This document shows, one piece after another, positions 33,722 to 41,835 of a stretch of 64,000 bases of DNA. The number at the start of each line of letters is the position of its first letter. Position 1 is the stretch's first letter. The translations under genes and the position numbers were made by a program. Under the pieces are notes generated by a model, which was given only the letters and a program-made list of their open reading frames with translations, had not been told where the DNA came from and did no database searches. Origin of the DNA: Methanomassiliicoccales archaeon (GTDB lineage Archaea > Thermoplasmatota > Thermoplasmata > Methanomassiliicoccales > JAAEEP01); NCBI GenBank assembly GCA_013415695.1, contig JAAEEP010000011.1, positions 53,188 through 117,187 of the forward strand, given 5' to 3'.

Positions 33722-34889
33722 CTTCAACCTCCTTGGCGAACTTGATGAGAAGTCGGCCCTCATCGAACTCTGCCTTCAGTATCTCCCTCTTCACCAGTGT
33801 ATATGGGAGAGAGACAGAACGCTTGTAGGAACCGACCTGTATCAATAATGCGTCTTCAGACCTATATAACTCTACTTCCTTCTTCATGGAGAATGGCAGC
33901 TTGAGAGAGAGTATAGCGTTCTCGCCGTCATCGTAGATGTCCATGGGCTTGTCTGTAGAATAGACCTGGGTTGGGTCCTCTTCTCCGAAAAGTCTCTCAG
34001 AAAGCCTCTCCAGCATGGGGATTCCCACGAGCTCCGTCTGGAACAACTCCGAAGTGAATATCTTGAGAGGATTGAAGCTTTCGTTGATCACTTCCATGTA
34101 GTGCTCCTGTTCCTTCAGTTTCTCCTTGAAGTACCCCTCGGTGTCCTCGGGAAGGAGCCTGTTGACAACGAGAGATTCCACCGTAAGGTTGTAGAGGCAG
34201 AGGTAGGTGTAGGCCCTCTTGGTCTCGTTGATCACCATCTTCTCGGGGTTGACCACAAGGCGAACAGAAGTGATCTCGGGTGAAGTGAGCACATGACGAA
34301 CCACTTTCATCCTCTCCTTGAGGTGTTCCAGATCCTTCATGAACTCCTTAGTGGGAAGAGGGGTGTCCATGAACCTTCCTACGGTAACGCGGGCCAGGCG
34401 TACCATCCGCTGAAAGACCTTGTAGACCTTGTCAAAATACCAGTCCGAGACATCGGGGAAGCTGAGAAGTCTCAGGGTCTCGGCCGTCGGAGCGGTGTCC
34501 AGTACGATCACGTCGTACTCGTCAGAGCGGTAGAAGTCCCAGATGTAGAAGAGAGCTGACATCAGCTCCATCCCGGGCCATATGGCCATCTCCTTGGCGC
34601 TGATGTCGTCTAGGCCCTGCGCGACCAAGAAGTCCGTTATGTATTTCTCAATCTCCTTCCATCGATTCTCCAGTTCGAAAAGGACATCGACCTCGATGGC
34701 GTCCAGGTTCTCATCGATATTAACTATCTCGCTGGAGAGCTTGATATCCAATGAATCCGAAAGTGAATGGGCGGCATCTGTGCTCATGACAAGGGTCCTG
34801 TGTCCCAAACGGGCTGATTTAAGGGCGGTTGCAGCTGCAACCGAAGTCTTACCCACGCCACCCTTCCCGGTGTAAATGATGATCCTCAC
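33714..34889 (-). CDS. ArsA/Get3-like ATPase with C-terminal HSP20-like domain
   Basis: 391 residues from GTG 34889, chosen because the protein then starts right at the first strand (VRIIIYTGKGGVGKTS) with GGTGA upstream. Deviant Walker A KGGVGKT, switch I DAAHSLSD, and P-loop ATPase core to about 290. The last 80 residues have an alpha-crystallin-like pattern (LSLKLPFSMKKEVELYRSEDALLIQVGSYKR) as in the ArsA_HSP20 fusion. Archaeal Get3 relatives handle tail-anchored proteins; no arsenic gene is near. A CXXC dimerisation motif is not seen. Confidence 0.85.
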   Translation of the reverse strand: MRIIIYTGKGGVGKTSVAAATALKSARLGHRTLVMSTDAAHSLSDSLDIKLSSEIVNIDENLDAIEVDVLFELENRWKEIEKYITDFLVAQGLDDISAKEMAIWPGMELMSALFYIWDFYRSDEYDVIVLDTAPTAETLRLLSFPDVSDWYFDKVYKVFQRMVRLARVTVGRFMDTPLPTKEFMKDLEHLKERMKVVRHVLTSPEITSVRLVVNPEKMVINETKRAYTYLCLYNLTVESLVVNRLLPEDTEGYFKEKLKEQEHYMEVINESFNPLKIFTSELFQTELVGIPMLERLSERLFGEEDPTQVYSTDKPMDIYDDGENAILSLKLPFSMKKEVELYRSEDALLIQVGSYKRSVSLPYTLVKREILKAEFDEGRLLIKFAKEVEDD

Positions 34890-34967
34890 TGATTCACCGG
34901 GACACCAACAAAGCTGCAACTACTTTAATTGTACGGAATTAAAGAAAATTGATGGGGTTGAGGAGTG

Positions 34968-35072
34968 TGCCGGGGACGGGGTTCGAACCCGTGACCTTCG
35001 GATGTCCCTGGTGAGAATCTTTGATTCTATACCCTATGAGTCCGACGCTCCACCAGGCTGAGCCACCCCGGC
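34968..35072 (-). tRNA. tRNA-Met (CAT, elongator) with 31-nt intron
   Basis: Acceptor GCCGGGG/CCCCGGC, discriminator A. D-arm GGCTCAGCCTGGTGGAGC, T-arm CACGGGTTCGAACCCCGT. Anticodon stem TCGGA/TCCGA. Loop CTCATA|A after removal of 35004-35034; anticodon CAT. The intron folds into an AGAATC/GATTCT hairpin with flanking bulges. It lacks the GGG/CCC anticodon-stem pairs of the initiator. Ile2 (modified CAT) cannot be fully excluded, but the acceptor matches archaeal elongator tRNA-Met. It sits 10 bases after the eS1 stop on the same strand. Confidence 0.88.
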
Positions 35073-35081
35073 ATTGGTAGA

Positions 35082-35855
35082 TCAGCTATCTTCCGTCTCC
35101 TCGGAAATGTCCACTTCCTCAGCCTCATCCGTGGATTCGGCTGATTCCTCCATCAATTCCTCAGGGGTCTCCTCGGAGATCTCCTCCTCGACGGCCTCGG
35201 TCTCCTCGGCTTCCTGCTCGGACTCGGCCTCAACCTCGATCTCCTCTATGATCGGGAGGGGCTCTCCCATCTCGAGGACCTCGGTCTTGCGGATCTCTAC
35301 CCTCTTGATCGGAACGATTGTCTTGCAGGATCTGGCAATATTCTTGGCCAGATCCCCAGAAATGATGGACTTGACCAGATCAGAGATGGTCATCTCGGTA
35401 ACGGCCTTATTGACCTCCTCGCCCATGATCGCGCGGATTGCCGATTCCTGAGAGGATTGAATCCTCTTCTCGGCCACGCTCATCGGCTTGATGCGGACCA
35501 GGTATCCATCCATGGTCCTCACATCTACCACATGATCGGTCTTGCTCCTCTTCCTCCGAGTGAGTCTTCTTACATAATCGCTGGTCAGATCATGACCTGT
35601 GAATACTGTATGGGCGTCAAAACCCCTGACGTCCTGGATTCGGAATTGTATCTTAACATGCATCTTGGAGAAGTCACCAGTCAGATCATGAACTGTGGCC
35701 TCAGCAGTGCGACCCATAAGGTTGGTCGGTTCGGCGCTAGGCGTTTCCCCTAGAAGCACTTGGTTGAACATGGAAGGAGCATAGACTTTGTACCATTCCT
35801 TTGCCTTCCACTTGTCCTTGACCTTTCTGGATGCAGTCTTACCTTTCTTTGCCAT
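35082..35855 (-). CDS. rps1e: 30S ribosomal protein eS1 (S3Ae)
   Basis: 257 residues from ATG 35855 with GGAGG seven bases upstream. The core (residues 1-195) has the family pattern: KDKWKAKEWYKVYAP near the start, FRIQDVRGFDAHTVFTGHDLTSDYVRRLTRRK, and VRIKPMSVAEKRIQSSQ. A C-terminal tail of about 55 residues is almost all Glu, Ser, Thr and Ala, which is unusually acidic and long. Promoter TATA-like run at 35893-35905. tRNA-Met follows 10 bases after the stop. Confidence 0.95.
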   Translation of the reverse strand: MAKKGKTASRKVKDKWKAKEWYKVYAPSMFNQVLLGETPSAEPTNLMGRTAEATVHDLTGDFSKMHVKIQFRIQDVRGFDAHTVFTGHDLTSDYVRRLTRRKRSKTDHVVDVRTMDGYLVRIKPMSVAEKRIQSSQESAIRAIMGEEVNKAVTEMTISDLVKSIISGDLAKNIARSCKTIVPIKRVEIRKTEVLEMGEPLPIIEEIEVEAESEQEAEETEAVEEEISEETPEELMEESAESTDEAEEVDISEETEDS

Positions 35856-35892
35856 CAATAGCCTCCGTCTAGGCAGAATCGGAAATGTGTAT

Positions 35893-35905
35893 CTATATTA
35901 ATATG
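35893..35905 (-). promoter_or_regulatory. TATA box of eS1
   Basis: CATATTAATATAG on the minus strand, 38-50 bases upstream of the eS1 ATG. Confidence 0.5.
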
Positions 35906-35969
35906 TTTGCCATGGACCAACTGACCCTCCAGCATCCTGGAACGGTATTAGATGAAAAATGTTAAAGGT

Positions 35970-35984
35970 GGGTGCCTCGCACCC
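35970..35984 (-). terminator. hairpin after the hdr operon
   Basis: GGGTGC-GAG-GCACCC hairpin on the minus strand, 6 bp with a 3-base loop, 6 bases past the stop of the last gene of the hdr run, followed by ACCTTTAACATTTTTC. May slow or end transcription; T-runs alone often suffice in archaea. Confidence 0.4.
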
Positions 35985-35990
35985 TTTGGT

Positions 35991-36263
35991 TCATTGGCCT
36001 ATGGCCCGAAGCATGGCAGCCCTAGCATCCTCTGAGAGGAATGCTTGCTGGGTCTCGAGGCGGACTTCCAGATCCTTTATGCTCTCCAGCTTGTCCATGA
36101 ACGCCGTGATATGGCTCTCGGTGTTCCGGACCACTAGTATAGCCACCTGCTCCTTGCCCGTGAGCACTCGGTCCTCCAAATTGGCCTGGAAGTACACGAA
36201 GCCTCTGAGCTCCGGGGGCACGGCATCGACACCGAAGATGCCCACCAGGTCTACGGGGTGCAT
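35991..36263 (-). CDS. small protein linked to HdrB
   Basis: 90 residues, start 10 bases after the HdrB stop, with GAGGT before the ATG. Starts MHPVDLVGIFGVDAVPPELRGF. It has a mixed alpha/beta pattern and no cysteines or membrane segments. No family recognised. Its place as third gene after hdrC and hdrB suggests an accessory role in the same complex. Confidence 0.65.
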   Translation of the reverse strand: MHPVDLVGIFGVDAVPPELRGFVYFQANLEDRVLTGKEQVAILVVRNTESHITAFMDKLESIKDLEVRLETQQAFLSEDARAAMLRAIGQ

Positions 36264-36273
36264 CCAGCGGACC

Positions 36274-37125
36274 TCAGAGGTTCACAGGGACGACGTGGGC
36301 AGAGAGCCCCAGGTCCTCCTTGGGGAGGCCAATGGCGATGCCGTAGAGCTGAGCCAGGTGAATGACCGGAATGTCGTACCCAGAGAGATCCTTCTGACCT
36401 CTGTCGAACTGAAGGTGGCAGAACGGACAGACATCAAGGATGAAGTCGGCGCCGACAGCCTTGATGTTCTTGAGCTTCTCCTCGGTCATCATGAGAGCCA
36501 CGTTCGCATTACCTGAGCGAACGCCGCCGCCCGCACCGCAGCACATCTGCTTGTCCTTGTAGTTGACACTGGTTGCTCCGGTAGCCTCCACGAGATCATC
36601 CAGGATGTGTGGTCTCTCGGGGTCATCAAGTTTCTTGATGTTGCTGGGCTTGGCAAAGTGGCAGCCGTAGTGGACGGCGATCTTGAAGTCGACAGGATTG
36701 GTAACCTTTGTCCTGATCTCTTCCACTCCGATGTCGTTGTAGAACATCTCTGCGAAGTGGCGCACCTTGACACCACCATTGTACTGCAGACCGATCTCCT
36801 TGAGGATCTTGTTGACGTCCTTGAGAAGGGCTTCGTCCTCCTTTAGCTCGTGGTTCGCATCGAACAATGAACCGTAGCAGCCGTTGCAGATGGTCAATAT
36901 GTCCACGCCCTGCTTCTCGGCAAGGGCCAGGTTCCTAGCGGCCGCAGCCAACCAGGTGGCCTTATCGAAGGACTTGATGACACCGGGCGCAGGGCAGCAG
37001 CCAGCACCCTGGAGATCCACTAGGTCAACTCCCAAGGCCTGGCAAACCTCACGGGTGGCCTTCTCGATGCCGGGGTATCTGAGTGGAGCAATGCATCCAA
37101 GGAAGAATCCATACTTGTCCGCCAT
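36274..37125 (-). CDS. hdrB: heterodisulfide reductase subunit B-like protein
   Basis: 283 residues with two CCG domains: C11 region (GCIAPLRYPG), GCCPAP with CNGCYGS, then HYGCHF and MCCGAGGG with CPFCHLQF. These CX(n)CCGX(m)CXXC motifs bind the noncubane [4Fe-4S] clusters that cleave CoM-S-S-CoB in methanogens. Related HdrB-like proteins occur in non-methanogens with other disulfide or ferredoxin-linked roles. Its start is 1 base after the hdrC stop. Confidence 0.93.
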   Translation of the reverse strand: MADKYGFFLGCIAPLRYPGIEKATREVCQALGVDLVDLQGAGCCPAPGVIKSFDKATWLAAAARNLALAEKQGVDILTICNGCYGSLFDANHELKEDEALLKDVNKILKEIGLQYNGGVKVRHFAEMFYNDIGVEEIRTKVTNPVDFKIAVHYGCHFAKPSNIKKLDDPERPHILDDLVEATGATSVNYKDKQMCCGAGGGVRSGNANVALMMTEEKLKNIKAVGADFILDVCPFCHLQFDRGQKDLSGYDIPVIHLAQLYGIAIGLPKEDLGLSAHVVPVNL

Positions 37126-37126
37126 C

Positions 37127-37633
37127 TCAGTTCCCTCCTACCAGCTTGTCGAAGCCGACCTTCTTGATTATTGTCTGGAAATCCTCCAGCGCTTTGGGGT
37201 CGGATAGGACTGTGGGTGGCTTCTCGGGAAGACCCATGGACGCCCTGAGCTTCGCGTATTCGTCAGTCAGGGGGACGGTATGCCCATTCTTGATCAGAGA
37301 GTTGGAAACTTTCTTGTGATCGTCCAACATGTGACCTTCCTCGGAAGCGATGTTCCTGAGGGCAATGATGATGTCGACTATCTCCACACCTCTTGGGCAC
37401 CTCTCGGTGCAGGTGTAACAGGTCGTGCACATCCACAGGTCATCGGAGTCCATGATGTCCTCCTTCAGACCTAGTTGCGCCTTCCTGATCAACTGCCTAG
37501 TCTTGAACACGGTGTTCCTTCCAGAGGGGCAGCTTGCGGTGCAGGTGCCGCACTGGAAGCAGAGGTTCAGCGTCTCGCCGCCCCTCTCGATGACTTGGTT
37601 AGCGAATTCTGGATTGGGTACCTTTGCACACAT
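37127..37633 (-). CDS. hdrC: heterodisulfide reductase subunit C-like protein
   Basis: 168 residues. Two [4Fe-4S] ferredoxin motifs, CFQCGTCTASCPSG (25-38) and CTTCYTCTERCPRG, connected by a helix, then a C-terminal helical part. HdrC passes electrons between HdrA and HdrB. HdrA is not in the window. A clear TATA box lies at 37666-37676. Confidence 0.93.
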   Translation of the reverse strand: MCAKVPNPEFANQVIERGGETLNLCFQCGTCTASCPSGRNTVFKTRQLIRKAQLGLKEDIMDSDDLWMCTTCYTCTERCPRGVEIVDIIIALRNIASEEGHMLDDHKKVSNSLIKNGHTVPLTDEYAKLRASMGLPEKPPTVLSDPKALEDFQTIIKKVGFDKLVGGN

Positions 37634-37665
37634 GTAAATCGCACCAGAAAGGTTAGCTTGATGTA

Positions 37666-37676
37666 GATATATAAAA
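37666..37676 (-). promoter_or_regulatory. TATA box of the hdrCB operon
   Basis: TTTTATATATC on the minus strand, 33-43 bases before the hdrC ATG; predicts a leader of under 15 bases. Confidence 0.6.
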
Positions 37677-37719
37677 CAACCTGGAAAATGGGCTTAGTTT
37701 TACCTATTTTGGTAAATCT

Positions 37720-38559
37720 TCAAAGTCTCTTCCGTCGCATCTCGTTGATGAGTCTCTCGACCTCCCGGGACTCATCCGAGTACATGGCAATGATCTTGTG
37801 CATTAGGAGCTGGGGGTGGGTGAATGTCTTGAGCTCAAGGCCTTTCTTGGCGGCGTAACTCTGGTTCAGGAAGAATGAAACCTTGGGGCGGAGGAGCAGG
37901 GGAAGGGACCTTACCGTCCCCAAGATCTCGTACTCCTTCCCGACACTTTCCAGATGGAGAAAGCCAATGCGCTGTGCCCCGTAACGAAAGCGCATGTACT
38001 TTTCGCCCCGTTTGATGTGAAGAAGGTAGTCTTCCGCAATCTCTTCCCATTTGGCGTCCTCGAACTCGAAGGCATAAATAGGGTCATCCAGTATGACCAC
38101 GTCCATCAATCCTGCCCTGAAGTCCTTGATATTTCTTTCATCATCTGAAATGATCAGATCATAAGGACCCATGGCATCGATCTTTGAGAGTACATTTAGA
38201 AGAAGATCCTCGGTTATTATTGAACATCCAACCCTCACGGATTCTCCTGAACGGGCTCTCCCTTTGAGCGCCATGAACTCTCTGACCACGGCCCTTCCTT
38301 CTCGAGTCAGCCTCGTCCCCCTTTTCGAAGTAATGGTAAGAGGGGCCCCTGCTTTTTCCTCAAGCTGTGTCAGGTAGCGGTGAAGAACGGGGGTGGCAAT
38401 TCCCAACCTCCTCGCGGCACGGTTCTGGCTTCCCTCCTCGTAGACGGCTACCAGAACCTCAAGCTGTCTGGTGGTTATCTTCTTACCACCTATCATCAAG
38501 GAGACAGAGGGCTCAATCTGCACACACTGGCATCTCCCTATCCATATTTCTAGTTTCAC
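37720..38559 (-). CDS. LysR/ModE-like transcriptional regulator with C-terminal ligand domain
   Basis: 279 residues. Residues about 27-85 are a winged HTH of the LysR/ModE type (TTRQLEVLVAVYEEGSQNRAARRLGIATPVLHRYLTQLEEK). The rest looks like a small periplasmic-binding-type effector domain (VRVGCSIITEDLLLNVLSK; DVVILDD), without the molybdate motifs of ModE. First Met at 38559 is possible, but Met22 (MIGGKK, 38496) fits the domain start better. It is located directly upstream of hdrC on the same strand (87 bases between) and may regulate it. Ligand unknown. Confidence 0.75.
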   Translation of the reverse strand: MKLEIWIGRCQCVQIEPSVSLMIGGKKITTRQLEVLVAVYEEGSQNRAARRLGIATPVLHRYLTQLEEKAGAPLTITSKRGTRLTREGRAVVREFMALKGRARSGESVRVGCSIITEDLLLNVLSKIDAMGPYDLIISDDERNIKDFRAGLMDVVILDDPIYAFEFEDAKWEEIAEDYLLHIKRGEKYMRFRYGAQRIGFLHLESVGKEYEILGTVRSLPLLLRPKVSFFLNQSYAAKKGLELKTFTHPQLLMHKIIAMYSDESREVERLINEMRRKRL

Positions 38560-38620
38560 CGCGATAATGAGCTTGGCTGCCGACTAAATGTTAAATAATG
38601 ATCCTTCCATCGACGAGATG

Positions 38621-39085
38621 ATGAGAACCCTAGTTCTGGGAATCGGTAGCCCTATCATGAGCGACGACTCGATTGGACTGAGGGTAGCAGAGGAGATCAG
38701 GACATTGGGGCTGGAAGAAGTGGACGTCCAGGACCATAGCACCAGTGGACTGGATGTCATCGAGATAGTACTGGACTACGAAAGGGTGATCGTCGTGGAC
38801 GCGATCATTACCCGGAGATTTCCGCCTGGTACTTCAAGGATCCTCACTACCGCAGACTTCAGTCACACCGTTTCATCAGGCAGTCCTCATGAGATCAACA
38901 TCTTCACCGCAATCGAGCTTGGAAGAAGTGTCCATCCGGGAAGGATGCCAAAGGAGATCATTCTCGTGGCGGTCGAGGTTGCTGACGTGATGACGGTTAG
39001 CGAGGATATGAGTCCCGAAGTTGAACGGGCCATTCCAAGCATCGTAGAGAAGGTCAGAAGCCTCGCAACCCAGGATCGCAAATGA
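38621..39085 (+). CDS. hydrogenase maturation protease (HycI/HyaD family)
   Basis: 154 residues from ATG 38621 (MRTLVLGIGSPIMSDDSIG), the normal family N-terminus; an ATG three bases upstream is equal. Motif GIGSPIMSDDSIGLRVAEE carries the nickel-binding Asp; VVDAI and the PHEIN histidine complete the site. These endopeptidases trim the C-terminus of the [NiFe] hydrogenase large subunit after Ni insertion. No hydrogenase gene is in the window; an F420-reducing or Mvh-type enzyme elsewhere is implied. Confidence 0.85.
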   Translation: MRTLVLGIGSPIMSDDSIGLRVAEEIRTLGLEEVDVQDHSTSGLDVIEIVLDYERVIVVDAIITRRFPPGTSRILTTADFSHTVSSGSPHEINIFTAIELGRSVHPGRMPKEIILVAVEVADVMTVSEDMSPEVERAIPSIVEKVRSLATQDRK

Positions 39086-39091
39086 AAATTC

Positions 39092-40408
39092 TCAGAAATC
39101 CAGAGCATCACGGTCCAGATCGACCACCGGCCCATGAATCGCCACGCACATCTTCTGCGGTCTGATCATCTCCTCCGCGATGGCAAGGATCTGGTCCTGG
39201 GTGATCTCTTCCATTTCCTGGATCATCTCCTCGATGGTCTTGACCTTACCGGTCATCGCAAACGCCTCGCCGATTCTGAACATCCTGTTCTCCGTGGACT
39301 CCAGCCGTCGGACAGTTGCTCCCTTTATAAGCCTCTTGACCCTATCGAGTTCTCCTAGTTCTAGACCTTCCCGTTTGAGTAGGGAGAACTCTGAGGATAT
39401 GGATTCGAGCACACGGGCGAGTTTATCCTTGGAGCAGGAGAAGTATATCCCCATGTTGCCACAGTCACTGTAGTGCTTGGATATGCTGTATATGGAGTAC
39501 ACCAGCCCCTCCTCCTCCCTCACCTTCTGGAAGAGCCTGGAGCTCATTCCCGCTCCTATCAACGCGCCCAACATGCGCTGGATCTGTCTCGCTGGATCGC
39601 CCGCTGCAACCCCCGGGAATCCTAGTCCTACGTATGCCTGGTCCCCCTCCCTGGGGAAGAACCTGATGTCTGCTTTTGATGATGGGGGCAGCTGGTCATT
39701 GATCCGAGCCACTCTTGGCATGGAATCGAGACACGTTGCCCATTCCTCGACCTTTTTCTCCTCAACTCCACCCGACGCCACCACGATAAGTTTCTCGGGC
39801 GAGTAATTGGAGGCATAGAAATTCTTCAGATCAACAAGCGAGATGGATCCAATCGTGTCAAAGTCACCGGCCTCAGGTATCGACATTGGATGTCCATCCC
39901 AAATCGCCTGGGTGAAAAGATAGTGTATGTAGCTCTCCGGCTCGTTGAGGAGCATGCTAACCTCCTGGGTGACTATCTGCTTTTCGAGGCTGAAGCTATC
40001 CTCGGCCAGGATAGGGCTAGCGACAATTTCCCCAAGTATCTCGCCGGCGTTCTCGAAGGTCTCCTTGAGGATCGAGCTATAGAAACATGTGAACTCCTTG
40101 CCAGTGAACCCGTTGAGCTCGCCTCCCGCGTCCTCGATCCTCTCGGAGATCTGACGGGAGGTGAAGTTCTTCGTGCCTCTGAAGACCATGTGTTCCAGGA
40201 GATGGGCCATTCCTGCCTTCCCAGTAGGCTCGTTCCTAGACCCAGCATTGACATAGACTGCCAAGGCCACCGAGCTTGATGAGGGCACCGTTTCAACCAC
40301 GACCGGAATACCGCCCTCAGTGCGGGATATGGATATCTCGCCTTTTCTCACGGGCCGTCGTACATCTCCCTCGCATTTATCCTTTTCGTATAATTGGGGT
40401 CCAGTCAC
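39092..40408 (-). CDS. M16-family zinc metallopeptidase
   Basis: 438 residues. Inverted zinc motif HLLEH at 69-73 (GMAHLLEHMVFRGT) and a distal Glu in the QEVSML region near 149; the C-terminal half is the non-catalytic M16 domain, with GAGMSSRLFQKVREEEGLVYSIY. One chain with one active and one inactive half matches bacterial and archaeal processing-peptidase-like M16B proteins. Cytoplasmic; substrate unknown. An ATG later than 40408 is possible because the first 20 residues are poorly conserved. Confidence 0.9.
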   Translation of the reverse strand: MTGPQLYEKDKCEGDVRRPVRKGEISISRTEGGIPVVVETVPSSSSVALAVYVNAGSRNEPTGKAGMAHLLEHMVFRGTKNFTSRQISERIEDAGGELNGFTGKEFTCFYSSILKETFENAGEILGEIVASPILAEDSFSLEKQIVTQEVSMLLNEPESYIHYLFTQAIWDGHPMSIPEAGDFDTIGSISLVDLKNFYASNYSPEKLIVVASGGVEEKKVEEWATCLDSMPRVARINDQLPPSSKADIRFFPREGDQAYVGLGFPGVAAGDPARQIQRMLGALIGAGMSSRLFQKVREEEGLVYSIYSISKHYSDCGNMGIYFSCSKDKLARVLESISSEFSLLKREGLELGELDRVKRLIKGATVRRLESTENRMFRIGEAFAMTGKVKTIEEMIQEMEEITQDQILAIAEEMIRPQKMCVAIHGPVVDLDRDALDF

Positions 40409-40462
40409 ACCGAGAAAGGGTTAAGTATCCCGCTGGATAATAATAAGCCAGGAGGATGAATC

Positions 40463-41230
40463 ATGAGCGCGGATATCGTTCTTCACGAGTACACCGACAA
40501 GGATTTCAGAGGGGCGATCGCCCTGGTGGGTTTCCCTTCGGTGGGCTTGATAAGTTCGATTGCATCCAGTTTCATCGTAAAGACGCTTAAACTCGAAAGG
40601 GTGGCAAGCATGATCTCTCCAGATTTTCCGCCTTACACCTTGGTGTACGAGGGAATCCCTTCCCCCCCGGTCAGGATATACGCTGGGGAGAGGATGTGCA
40701 ACGAGGAGGGGGAGAAATGTGAGCAGATCGTGGTCATCACAGCTGAGTTTATGCCCAAGCCAGAACTCATAAAGCCTGTCGTGGACATCATCTTGGATTG
40801 GTGTAGATCCAAAGGGATCGAGACCATAATTACAATGGAAGGTATGAACACTGGAATGGACCCAGCGGAGGCCAAGACGCTTTGCATTGCCTCAGGAGAG
40901 AGGTGTCATTCGATGGTGGAAAACTACGGCCTTGAGGAGATGAAAGAGGGAATGGTAAGTGGCATCTCGGGTGTTCTGCTCTACGAGGCAGATAGACTCG
41001 GCGGGGAGGTCATGTGTCTGCTTGGCCCTGCAAAGGTGAATATACCTGATGCTCGGGGAGCGGCAAGGCTCCTTGAGATCGTAGGCAAGATGCTGCCCGA
41101 GCTCAAACTGGACCCTGACCCGCTCTATAAAGAGGCGGAGGAGATCGAGCGGCAGATGAAGATTGCGATGGAGGGGATGCAGCAGGAGCCCAGGCCTATC
41201 TCGGATGCGTCATCGATGATATATGGATAA
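40463..41230 (+). CDS. PAC2-family proteasome-assembly-chaperone-like protein
   Basis: 255 residues, PAC2/ATP-grasp-like fold with ALVGFPSVGLISSIASSFIV near the N-terminus, the conserved 'VLYEGIPSPPVRIYAG'-like strand, and VSGISGVLLYEADRLGGEVMCLLGPA. GGAGGATGAATC ribosome binding site. Archaeal members (PbaA/PbaB-like) chaperone proteasome alpha rings or related complexes. No proteasome subunit is near. Confidence 0.88.
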   Translation: MSADIVLHEYTDKDFRGAIALVGFPSVGLISSIASSFIVKTLKLERVASMISPDFPPYTLVYEGIPSPPVRIYAGERMCNEEGEKCEQIVVITAEFMPKPELIKPVVDIILDWCRSKGIETIITMEGMNTGMDPAEAKTLCIASGERCHSMVENYGLEEMKEGMVSGISGVLLYEADRLGGEVMCLLGPAKVNIPDARGAARLLEIVGKMLPELKLDPDPLYKEAEEIERQMKIAMEGMQQEPRPISDASSMIYG

Positions 41231-41289
41231 GATCGGAAGGTTTAGAAAAAGCACTGGCTTTTTCACGATGTGGAGCAGGTTCGCTCAAT

Positions 41290-41299
41290 CTTATATACG
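41290..41299 (+). promoter_or_regulatory. TATA box of the GTPase operon
   Basis: CTTATATACG is 27-36 bases before ATG 41326, so the mRNA is probably leaderless. Confidence 0.6.
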
Positions 41300-41325
41300 C
41301 AGGCTTCATTACATCTGGCGTCGCG

Positions 41326-41835
41326 ATGGCAAAGAGGAAATTCATCAGGAAGATCTGCCTTCTGGGAGACGGTGGAGTGGGCAAGACGAGCCTCGTCCGA
41401 AGGTACGTACTTGACATGTTTAGCGATGAGTACATTAAGACCTTTGGAACAAAGGTAAGTAAGAAAGTCCTTGACCTGGGCGAGGTGGAACTCACTCTCA
41501 TGATCTGGGACGTGCTGGGACAGAAAGTTAGTACCCTGCACGAAGCGTACTACAAGGGAGCCTACGGTGCTCTTCTGGTATGTGATCTAACCAGGGAGGA
41601 GACCGTCCGATCCCTTGAACGCTGGCGTGATGATCTCTATCAGGTCATTGGCGAAAAGCCTTTGGTGATTGTTGCCAACAAGAGCGACCTGGAACGAGGT
41701 GTAACTGAAGATATCCTGATCGAGGTGGCTGGATCACTTGGTCAGGATTTCACCATCACCAGTGCAAAATCTGGTGAGGGAGTCGATGATGCCTTCCACG
41801 AATTGGGGAGGAAGATGATGGAGGAAGTGGAGTGA
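41326..41835 (+). CDS. Ras-superfamily small GTPase
   Basis: 169 residues with all G motifs: G1 GDGGVGKTS (14-22), a switch I Thr (KTFGTKV, about 39-42), G3 WDVLGQ (61-66, Gln66 at the Ras Gln61 place), G4 NKSD and G5 TSAK. The protein ends in EEVE without a prenylation cysteine. It looks like Ras/Rab-type GTPases, as found in some Thermoplasmatota, rather than bacterial Era/Obg. It overlaps the next gene, a V4R-DUF835 protein, by GTGA, so they are made together. Confidence 0.92.
   Translation: MAKRKFIRKICLLGDGGVGKTSLVRRYVLDMFSDEYIKTFGTKVSKKVLDLGEVELTLMIWDVLGQKVSTLHEAYYKGAYGALLVCDLTREETVRSLERWRDDLYQVIGEKPLVIVANKSDLERGVTEDILIEVAGSLGQDFTITSAKSGEGVDDAFHELGRKMMEEVE

Noticed and set aside
35004..35034. 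Reading tRNA-Met as initiator tRNA or as tRNA-Ile2
   Set aside because: The three G:C pairs of the initiator anticodon stem are absent, and the acceptor and D-arm match archaeal elongator tRNA-Met better than tRNA-Ile2.
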